NCBI RefSeq assembly: GCF_031143425.1
Contig: NC_090446.1
Coordinates: 1,023,701,066 to 1,023,765,065, forward strand
Source: Pleurodeles waltl
Taxonomy: Eukaryota > Chordata > Amphibia > Caudata > Salamandridae
DNA: 64,000 nucleotides
Direction of reading: 5' to 3'
Part shown: positions 54,658 to 64,000 of the stretch, piece by piece
Numbering within the stretch: position 1 is the stretch's first letter
How the letters are laid out: every line of letters begins with the position of its first letter
Notes under the pieces: generated by a model
The model's database searches: none
What the model was told of the DNA's origin: nothing
Seen by the model: only the letters and a program-made list of their open reading frames with translations
Translations under genes and position numbers: made by a program

Positions 54658-54960
54658 ATAATATCTTTTTTACAGTGATATTTCAACATATACTTGTTGC
54701 ATTTTAATCGTTTTGACCTGCATCTTATCAGATAAATATTATATATTTTTCTAAACACTGTGTGGTGTATTTTTGTGGTGCTATACTGTATTATTGCATG
54801 ATTTATTGCACAAATACTTTACACATTGCCTTCCAAGTTAAGCCTGACTGCTCAGTGCCAAGCTAACAGAGGGTGGGCACAGGATAATTTGGATAGTGTG
54901 TGACTTACCCTGACTAGAGTGAAGGTCCTTGCTTGGACAGGGGGTAACCTGACTTCCAAC
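54658..54960 (+). repeat. Family F repeat, right part after the Harbinger insertion
   Basis: Continues the copy interrupted at 45935, with the 3' module (CTGTGTGGTGTATTTTTGTGG, then GCCTGACTGCTCAGTGCCAAG in spaced pieces) shared with 42930-43060 and 58860-59070. Confidence 0.7.
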
Positions 54961-57899
54961 AAAAGACCTAATTTCGAACAAACAACATATAAAATGACCC
55001 AAGTTCTTGAGTCAAGTATATAATGTTGTTTATTAGGTGTGGCATCTTTAAAGCCTGGTGGAACCAACAGGGGAGTATCAGAATTAAACAAAAGGAACCC
55101 TAAGTTTCAGGTTTAAATATCTCCTGCAAGTTAATTTATTTCCAATGATAATGGTCATTGTTACAAAAGAAGGATGAAGGAGAAAGGAAAAAAATTGTCC
55201 ACCCAATAAATAATTAACCAGCATTAAAAACACTGAATAAAGCAAATAAGGAAGTATGTCAAGTGCAAAGCATCTTAAAATGTTGCACAATTTGGCTAAC
55301 CAGTCCATGAGCCTTCCGTACACCAAGCCCACTACTATATTTGAGTGTTTAAAAAACATCTGCTGCTTGTTCATTCAAGATTCCTAAAAAGGAAGAACAC
55401 AAGCTGAATGTGTCATTTATTTCCTCAGCATTGAGAGAATGGTTTCTCTGTTTTCTGAACTGCTACTACAAAGACAGCATCAGTAATACACAAGAAAAAA
55501 AAAACGCACTTAGAACGGCGAACTACCAGCGTTCTGAGACACGGTGTGAGAATGCAGGGTAAATGATGAGGCCATAGCCATTATGGTCTAATTAACAGGC
55601 AAGTTGCAGCTAAAAAAAACAGAAAATACTCAAAAAAAGTCTCATCCCATCATACTAGCACCAAATCACGCTCTCCCTGCACCAGTGAAAACAACAATAT
55701 CAAACTTGAAGTCAATAGGTCTGGCCTTTTCAAGTATAAGAGATATTTTTATGTTTTTGGTGAACACATACCTTAATACATATGTCACCCATAGGGGAGG
55801 GCCCAAACAGTGCACAGGGTAGAGTGCAATATATTGTAAAAGTGGACCACACAAAGGAACCTGACACCAGTCTTTTCTCACCCCAGAAGTCTTGGAACCT
55901 TTGGCAGGGAAAGGGAAGAACTTTCCAGAACCAGATGTGGGAGTAACCAAGACAATTCCTCCACTTCAAAGGATGTCGTGTGGCATAGGCATAAATACTG
56001 GACCTCTTGAACTACTCATCAGTACACTCTTGGACCAATGGACTACAGATGAGGGACTGCCTTGTTCCCCAGAGAAGTGCCCTGCTACTTGAGGCCTGTC
56101 TTGTTCTTCAGAGGACTGCACTGGAGCTACCAGAGGACTGTGACAGAGATCAAATTTTACTAATACATTAGTCAGCATATGGTGACTTATAAATCTTCAT
56201 TTGAAAACCTAACAGATAACATTAACATGCAAGTTTGAAATATAGTGGACATTGTGTCCTCCACTTATTTGGGCATCGCGCATTAACATAGCAGGTGTGC
56301 GTTTATATTAAGTAAACTGCTAACGCAAATTCTAATGACAATAGTATTTTTAGAGATATAATAGATGTAAAAAATATTATGACTAGTAAACATGATTTAA
56401 CAGTACTTATATTGATTTATAATGGAATTTATTAATGTAGAGTTATATTTGTGCTGAGAAATGAATACACATCTCAGTTATTTCTAATGTTATGCATTAA
56501 TAATGACTGCAACTAAAGTGATTCTGCTTGCATATGTGTTAATTAAATGATACACATTAGCATACATGTTTAATAATTAGAATCATGTATTTAGGCTTCC
56601 TTAGCCAGACTAGGCCGGAGGATTCATTTTCTCACCAGTAGAGAGAGGTGCTAATTCATTTTGTTCTCTTTGACCCGAATTATTCCCTAGGTTGTTTATG
56701 TGTTAGAGAATGTCTTATTTTGTTAAAGACAGAGACCGTTGTTTTATCAATCTCATAAGTAACAACATTTGTTCTAGCTACCAGACTGACAACAAGTATT
56801 ATTGAATTCACACGAGAACTGTTGGAATTATCCTGTGACTTATGGGAAGAAATTGTAATGTTTCAAATGTTATCCAAATTGTAATTTTCCAATGGAACTG
56901 TATGAACTCATTGAGATGACTTCGCACATTCCTTGAGAAAATCTGGAATAGTTTCCAAACCAGATGGGCGTCTTTAATTTTCATTGGCTATTGATCAACT
57001 TGCACAATATGCATCCATATGGTGAACCAATCAGAACTCCATGGGCATTTCTTGTTAGGGAGAGACTTTTTGAACTTTAGTGAGCCTGCTCTTTGACTTA
57101 CTCAGAGTCAGTCCTTTCCAACCATCCTCGAAGCTATTTTCCTTTTGCCTCTCATGTTTACCCATTCTAATTGTCCCATTGCAAATGCCATTCAGTACTA
57201 ATATGCCCAACAAATTCTGAATGGTTGTTTTGTCATATGTGCAGCATTTGTTCCGCACTGCCCCATTTGCTGCTGTCTACAGATGCCGTGAAGCTATGGG
57301 CACTGTGGACTGACAAAACCTTCCTGTCTGCTGTCCTATGAGGAGAGATATGTAATCTGCAGTGCAATACTTCTTACTTCCTTTTCAGCGTAGATGATTT
57401 ACACCAGTGTACTTTTATGGTGAGTTACCCTAGTTAGATGATTTTCCAAATCATTTTTGTCTTCTTCTTTTGTTTTGTTTTGTCAGCATGTGTTAGCCCG
57501 TCCTCACACATGCAAGTCCAAATTTGTAATAGGAGTAGGGATACCCCTAGTTAAATTTTGATGTTCACTAATGTCACCATCAACTGCTTTAAAATCGGTT
57601 TCTGTTGCACAAATTATAGTTTTGTTAATTCATGTCCTCTTATTTAATTTGTTTCATCTTATTGGAATGTTTAATAGTTCTGATGTTTAGTAGCCTTAAT
57701 TTCTGTAAACGTTTCAGTCAGCCTATGGTTTTCATGTATGTTTATAATTTAGTTTTTGTGTACCATTTACATTACTTTGGCTCTGTGGTTGTAACAAAGC
57801 TTTCAAACTTGATTCAGTTTTGAGTCTTGTTTCCGTGGCCACATTGGTTATGGTGTTTTGATTGTTTATATTTCTCATGTTATTAGTTTGTGTTTAATG
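54961..57899. other. Gene-free AT-rich sequence with a possible repeat fragment
   Basis: Mostly AT-rich with no supported ORF. 55760-56160 resembles a middle part of family F-like repeats (CACCCATAGGGGAGGGCC, then repeated CTG-rich GAGGACTGC motifs). 56200-56600 is strongly AT-rich. Nothing else is recognised. Confidence 0.4.
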
Positions 57900-59085
57900 C
57901 ATCTAATTACCACTCTCTTCTCTGAGTCCAAAGATCCCATTGACCTCTAAGTTGTTGCGTCTCGCCCAACTGCGGTTTCTGAATCCAAATTGGAAGAAGG
58001 AAATCGGCACGCTCCAGCAACTGCCTTGCTGCATGAGGCCTGCCTTGTTTTCCAGAGGGCTGTCCTGCTGCCTGAGGCTTGCCCTGCTCTCTGTAAAGGA
58101 AGAATGGACCTGCTCCCTTCATCCCAGGCTAACTTGAGTGACTCCAAAGGTCGCTTGCTTGACCTTCTGTTTTGAGCTACAGGGACACAACAAGCTCCAG
58201 AGCTTGCAACTGCCCAGCTGACCTGCTGCAGCTGGACCTGCCTATATCTGCCTGGGCCTGCTAGCTTGTGCTAGAGTAACTCCCTGATTCCCAAGAGGTG
58301 TCTCCCCAGGTCCTGGACCCTTTGTGGCATCAGAGTGAACTCCTTGGTGAAGAAAAGAGAAATTCTGAAGTTTTGGGCTCTTAGCGAATGCGAATGGTCC
58401 ATTCTTGTCAAGACTCTGCTGCCAGTCGTTACTGGCAACGCAAGATCTGCACTTCCCACTGCAGCAATGTCGGCCTATAGTAACTGCCAATGTGAAGCTC
58501 CAGCATCAACTATCTGCAACGCCAGACCAGATCTTCGCACTACAGAAACAGCCATCTGTGACAATTTACCTGGTCCTCCACTGCAAACTGTACTCATTAT
58601 GATGGACTTTGAGAGGACAACCTTTTCAGCTGGACTGTCCTGATTACGTTAGCTGGCCTGCACTCCAACTCAGTCAGCCTGAACTTGTGACTTTCCCCAG
58701 GTCCAACACAGCCAGGTGACTGTGAGTGGCACTTTGTGCTTTTAGGTGCTATACCTATCTAAATGATTAAAATTTCATAGCTCATTTCTACTGATTGGAT
58801 TTTTGTCAATTTGTTCTCGTTTTATTTATTAAATCCTGCTCTAGTTTTCTAAATTGGTTTAGGATTTTTTTGTGTGGTGTTTTCACTTTATTACTGTTTG
58901 TGTACTGCATAAAGACTTTACAGAGTGCCTCTTAGTTGAGCTTGACTTATTTTGTGCAAAGCTACCAGAGGGTTAAGTACAGGTTAACTTAGTGACTTTT
59001 GTGGTTCACCCTACCCAAGGATTGTGGTTGTTCCTTGAGTAGGACCCCCCCTCAATCTCTAACCTGATTTCTTACATCCACAATT
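57900..59085 (+). repeat. Diverged repeat ending in the family F 3' module
   Basis: CTGCCTTGC/CCTGAGG-rich middle sequence as in other family F copies, then GTGTGGTGTTTTCACTTTAT and GCAAAGCTACCAGAGGGT at 58870-58975, the family's 3' landmarks. ORFs here (for example 58335-58643) have no domain. Confidence 0.5.
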
Positions 59086-59793
59086 GTAGAAGTTGCTGTG
59101 ACAGTCACATTTCCAGGAGTGCTCACAAGTCTAGGCAGTAACATTTATGGTTACAAGTTAGCATGTGTAATGCTTCTCCAAAAGGCATTTATGTTTGATG
59201 TGTTTTTTCTCTACGGAGAAGATATTTTTCCTCCATAGTAAAAGCCTTCCCACTAAAATCCCATTACGTTTGGGGGCGTTTTCCTATTTACATCCTGGAA
59301 ACACCCAGATCCATGGCAGTAAAGGGCTGAGAAAAAGATTGTGAAATCCATGAATTGACAGGCTTGTGCATGTACACTAACATTGAAGGTCATTCCACCC
59401 TTGAACGGCCACTATCCTATCTTGGTAGCTAACTTACTCCTATATAGAATTCCACCAACGTGGTGTAGGTTTAGAAGTGAGTATTTTTATTCACAAAAAC
59501 ATACGTGTAATCATAAATGAACTCATTTGCATGTGTAAATTGAACATACAGGCACAAATAGTTCTGTGAATTGAGCTTTTAGTGCTCTCCTGTTCAATAG
59601 CATTGTGCACAGAGAAACTTTGCTAAATGTAAAGTGGCAAATACATAAGTTGCCACAATTGTCATTACATAAAAAAGCTGGCTACAAGGCACATTTATGC
59701 AACATACATTTTCTAGCGCGCTGTAACCAGGGAGAGAAAATTAACCCGTTATGTGCAGAAATACTTTGCACAGGCAAAGGAGAAGGTACACTT
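59086..59793. other. No recognisable gene
   Basis: AT-rich spacer between a repeat copy and the TIR element; nothing supported. Confidence 0.4.
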
Positions 59794-59794
59794 G

Positions 59795-60716
59795 GGGGCA
59801 TATTTATACTCTGTTTGCACCGGAATTGCGTCGTTTTTTTGACGCAATTTCGACGCAAAACTAACTCCATATTTATACTTTGGCGTTAGACGCGTCTAGT
59901 GCCAAAGTCCATGGAGTTTGCGTCATTTTTTAGCGTGGACACCTACTTTGCGTTAATGAGATGCAAGGTAGGCGTTCACGTCTAAAAAATCGACTCCGAG
60001 GCATATGCGTCGGATTTATACTCCCGGACAAAATTCACGCCCGGGAGTGGGCGGGTCAAAAAAAATGACGTACGGCCGCTTTTGCGCCGTTTTTTTGCGC
60101 CTGCAAAAGGCAGACGTTAAGGGACCTGTGGGCTCTGAAGGAGCCCAGAGGTACCCTCCCATGCTCCCAGGGACACCCCCTGTCACCCTTGCCCACCCCA
60201 GGAGGACACCCAAGGCTGGAGGGACCCATCCCAGGGACATTAAGGTAAGTTCAGGTAAGTAATTTTTTTTTTTTTTTTTGTGTGGCATAGGGGGGCCTGA
60301 TTTGTGCCCCCCTACATGCCACTATGCCCAATGACCATGCCCAGGGGACAGAAGTCCCCTGGGCATGGCCATTGGGCAAGGGGGCATGACTCCTGTCTTT
60401 GCTAAGACAGGAGTCATTTCTATGGGGGTTGGGAGTGAAAAAAAATGGCGCAAATCGGGTTGAGGCGAAAAAATTGCATCAACCTGACTAGCCCCATTTC
60501 TTGACGCCCAAGCCCCATATCCCCCTACGCCGGCGCTGCCTGGTGTACGTCGTTTTTTTCCACGCACACCAGGCAGCGCCGGCGGCTAACGCCGGCTAAC
60601 GTCATTGATTAAATACGGCGCCCGCATGGCGCTTCAGAATGGCGTTAGCCGGCGCTAATTTTTTGACGCAAAACTGCGTTAGCGCAGTTTTCCGTCAAAA
60701 AGTATAAATATGGGCC
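59795..60716. mobile_element. Non-autonomous TIR element with internal hairpins
   Basis: The left end has GGGGCATATTTATAC and the right end GTATAAATATGGGCC, a terminal inverted repeat of about 15 bp with small differences. GACGCAAAA and GCGTTAG motifs recur in both orientations near each end. Inside, 60326-60377 folds into a near-perfect hairpin (one extra-base mismatch) and 60388-60415 into another. The flanks (TTG left, TTA right) are close to a Harbinger-type 3-bp duplication but do not match. No transposase is present. Confidence 0.65.
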
Positions 60717-60969
60717 TTAATATTTTGTGAACGTGGCACGATGGAAACAAAACAGGATTATTATTTTTTTCAAGGGCAGTTGGCAGTGAATGTTATTCTT
60801 GGGTAAATTAAAAATAACAAATCGGATAAATAAAATGGATCGAAAGCCTATCTTTGGTTAAATTTTGACTGTATAAATTGCAATAATTGGAAACAACCTG
60901 ATATATATGAGCTCAAAGATGATGCCACTAAATCCCTGATTATTTCACTTTTTCTCCCTCTGTCGACAG

Positions 60970-61296
60970 GAGTGGCTCATGTGCCTAGTCCTCGTCTTCA
61001 TAGTGTGGATCCTAGGGTTGAGCACTGACATATATCATGAGTACATTCCCAGTGTACCGGAACATATTATTGGACGATTGGATGAATATAACATTACGGC
61101 TAGCGTTATTGGATATGCACCACAAACAGATTATACGGAACGAATCATGGAGAAAGTTTCTTTGACGTTAAACGGCACAGGTAACACGACCACACCCTTC
61201 GATGGTCACAAACTGACTTGCTTTTATAAGGCATTAAAGTTCACCCTAGAGGCCACTGATTACGAGTGCCTTCTTAAATTCGTATGTGTGTGGTAA
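60970..61296 (+). CDS. Candidate exon: short membrane/secreted-like ORF, unknown
   Basis: A strong splice-acceptor pattern (pyrimidine tract CTTTTTCTCCCTCTGTCGACAG) ends at 60969. The frame then reads EWL and, from the ATG at 60979, 105 codons. A hydrophobic N-terminal stretch (MCLVLVFIVWILGLS) could be a signal or membrane segment. It is followed by three N-glycosylation sequons (NIT, NGT, NTT) and three Cys. It ends at a TAA/TAG pair (61294-61299). I do not recognise the protein; it could be a terminal coding exon of a host gene or a relic. No upstream exon was found. Confidence 0.35.
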   Translation, partial: EWLMCLVLVFIVWILGLSTDIYHEYIPSVPEHIIGRLDEYNITASVIGYAPQTDYTERIMEKVSLTLNGTGNTTTPFDGHKLTCFYKALKFTLEATDYECLLKFVCVW

Positions 61297-63654
61297 TAGT
61301 GTTCACTATGTTCATTTGTATAATTGTTATGATATAACATTATTTTATTGTTGTGCGTGTTATGTTGTTATGATAAGTATGTTTGTTATTGCCACGATTA
61401 ATATTTGGAAGCGCACTTGAGAATAATCGGAATTCTTAAACTTGAAATCCTTATTATAGATTGGTTATCATTTCGTTCGATTCATCATGAGGCGAGGATT
61501 AGCTTATTTGCAAATCGGTTTATGGAGGAATTGGAGTATGCCACAGAACGACCTGCGTAATTAATATGCATTAGGCAGGTTGAAAATAGTGACTTTCTCT
61601 AATTTGGTACCAGGGAAGGGATGGGGGCCTGCCTTTCTTTGTACTTCAAAATTTAAAACTTTTTAAAAATCAGTTCTATCTCCTAAAAAAAAATGGGATG
61701 CTTCAAAAAAAGGTTTGCAGTTTTGAAAAACTTTATTGAGATTGCTACACCTGAAGCTGCAACGTTGATTCCCAAAGGGGCTTAACAGATGTCGCCTTCT
61801 TCTTTGGAATCAGTTGCCACCCCAACGAGGAAACTGGTAACTTTTCAAATGCTGAAGGGTGGAAAAATATGTAAGGAATAAATACACACTTACAATGAAC
61901 TAAATAAGTGATCAAAACCTTCGTCAATGTGGGGTTTGAATAAATCCTTCTCACAGGGGCACTTTTGTAGCTCATTTAAAAGTTAATAAGCCGTGTACTA
62001 TGAAGGGGCACTCGTGAAATACTGAATTACTGCCAGGACGTGCACAAAAAACCTTACTCTTCCGAAGGGAGTTGGCGATCCACTCTGCCCAAGGCAAGTT
62101 TGAAAAAAAGTTGGTACAGTGCATTTTGCAGCTCATTTTCCATTAAAAAAGTCTAAAAAGCTATCAGTGTTACAGGAGATACAGGAAATGCGTTTTTCAG
62201 ACTGCATATTATTTATCATAGCATCAAATACCGATATTTAAAATGTGTGTTCCTCATTGGCTGCAAATATGCTGAAAATATGTTGGATTATAAACCGTTT
62301 AAAATACCGCTATCATCTAGTAAAATATTTTATTTTGGAAATTTACTCTGGCATTTATGAGGACAGGCATACCTCGCAGTTTTGTTGAGGATGAAGAGCA
62401 CATTTGCAAAGGACATTTTTTAACAGTCCCTATGAATCACTTCTAAGAAAAAGCATCTGTTGAAGTAACACGATATTCACAGGCTGTCATTAGGTCACTT
62501 CCATATAGGCCGGCATTTATGTAGCAATTTCATTCCTCAAACATTGAGGGTGATTACTGTAATCAATGACCCTTGGTGTCCTGGCCCAATAATAGAGTGT
62601 TGGACATGAAAGTGAGGTCTCCTCTCCGTCATGTCCACCTCGCAAGAACAGTGAAATGCATAGCATGTTGGTGGGATTCATGTTTTTAACACCCTCAAAG
62701 AGTTACACTTAAAAAACTTTAGAAATGTAAATAAAGATTGGATATTTACTTCCATACGTCTCCCACTAAGACCATTTTGTCAATGTTGATCTGGAATGAG
62801 TTAATGTACCCCCCGACCCTGTCTGCGACATAACTTCCAACTCAAGTCAACAATAAAGTAAACATGAATGTACAGGAAAAAAATCTTCTCAGATATTTCA
62901 AAAGTAAGTAATTATTTGTTAGGCAACGGTAAATTTAACATGGATAAAGCATCAACTACGAGGGAATAACAAACAATTACGTTTTGTAGGTCTGACTTTC
63001 AAAAAACACATATTATTTCCACTTTGTCACCCATAAACTGACAATACCAGTATTAGGTCAAAATCAATGGATGGTACGACGTGCATTTGGAACAGGGCAA
63101 CAGTCAATAAACGGTGCATCACATGTCTAATTTCAACGTATTCAATAAAAACAAAAGAGAATAAAATGGAGCGCCCCATATCAGGCGCAGCTACTCATTG
63201 GTCATCTTTTTTTTTTGGTCATCTTTGCCATGTTCTCATTGTTCATACTCTTTTAATCAATAGTGAGCAACCTTCCATATTGTGTATTATCAAGATTAGA
63301 AAGGCTGAATGTTTTTTTCCACAGCGATTCCTTAGGAAGTTCTAAAACAGTCCCTTAAAGTTAGCCCTTGAGTTTTCAGTACAATCCTTTTGCACTGTTA
63401 TATGGAGTTGCGTTTGAAATGGAAACACACCAAGTTATAATCTCCTGTTCTTGCAGTATTGTCGTAATTACTAACAGGTGTCTTCTTTTGTTAAGTTTAG
63501 GTGGTTTAAAAGTTTGTTTAGTTTAGATTCATAATAATACATTTTAATAATATGAGCATTTTTGGAATGGAGAATTGGTTTGTTTGTGAGGTTTAAGCAT
63601 AATGTGTTAATTTGTTCCACAATAGTGGTCTTTGAGTTTCCTGCATCAATCAGG
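61297..63654. other. No recognisable gene, AT-rich
   Basis: AT-rich sequence. Short frames lack motifs. No inverted or direct repeats of note were seen by eye. Confidence 0.4.
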
Positions 63655-64000
63655 CATATTTATGAAAAATGACGCACAACTGCTTGAGCGCAGTTGTGCT
63701 CCATTTTTATTAACGAGAGCTAGCGTCATTCCTTAGCGCCATCCTTGCGCCATATTTATGAAATGACTGAGGATGGCTTTAGGGTAAAAAAAAAGGCGCT
63801 AATAGCCGCGCAATTCCGTAAGGAAAATTGACATTAATGCTGCAAAAATGGTGCAACACTGTTTTGCGACATGTAAACATGTCGCAAAAGGGTTATCACC
63901 ATTCTGACACTGCATTAGCATCAAAATAAAATGCAAAAGCAGGAAAGAGGTCAATTGCAAGAGAAGATGGAATCAACAGGCCAGAAGAGACCCCAAGGAG
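63655..64000. mobile_element. Left part of a TIR/MITE-like element, cut by the window end
   Basis: It starts near GCATATTTATGAAAAATGACGCA, a start similar in kind to the element at 59795 (CATATTTAT, then GACGCAA motifs). Internal hairpins include GCACAACTGCTTGAGCGCAGTTGTGC (spread over 63674-63701) and a GCGACATGTAAACATGTCGC hairpin near 63867. The right end lies outside the window. Confidence 0.45.

Overview
The window looks like a piece of a very large, transposon-filled vertebrate genome, most likely a salamander of the newt family (Pleurodeles or a relative). This is inferred from the mix of full-length PIF/Harbinger elements with GC-rich hairpin MITEs, a hammerhead-bearing Penelope-like element, a chromovirus and a foamy-like endogenous retrovirus, with no conserved host gene recognised. 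No species-level test was possible.

Layout, left to right. 1-7.2 kb: decayed Harbinger-type Myb/SANT accessory genes on both strands. 7198-7774: a MITE made of a dozen serial hairpins. 9170-15105: a Penelope-like element (reverse transcriptase plus GIY-YIG endonuclease) flanked by a 15-bp target duplication, with 1.78-kb inverted arms that each carry a hammerhead ribozyme motif. 15354-16333: a solo LTR on the minus strand, related to the LTRs of the retrovirus further right. 17149-22922: a complete but inactivated Ty3/Gypsy chromovirus on the minus strand (5-bp duplication CTTCA). 24221-24391: a near-perfect palindromic MITE with TAA duplication. 26996-27309: a hAT-like MITE. 27867-44.1 kb: a 2.03-kb tandem duplication of a dispersed repeat; its second unit is split by the retrovirus. 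44.1-54.96 kb: another copy of that repeat, split by an 8.7-kb Harbinger element. 55-64 kb: AT-rich sequence, repeat fragments, a TIR element at 59.8-60.7 kb and one ORF behind a good splice acceptor at 60970-61296.

The centrepiece is the 10.8-kb foamy-like endogenous retrovirus (30673-41465). It has 1004-bp LTRs differing at about four positions, a 4-bp duplication (AACT), a primer site, gag without a Cys-His knuckle, pol with protease, RT, RNase H and integrase, a 1015-residue Env with an N-terminal transmembrane leader and a furin-type site, and an open 164-codon reading frame between env and the 3' LTR, where foamy viruses keep their accessory genes. Two in-frame stops are visible, one ending gag early and one in the RT.

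The Harbinger element is also notable: it carries a transposase relic and two separate Myb/SANT-like genes whose introns can be read from splice sites and phase, plus three tandem-repeat blocks. Coding calls rest on motifs read by eye; family names for repeats are inferences.
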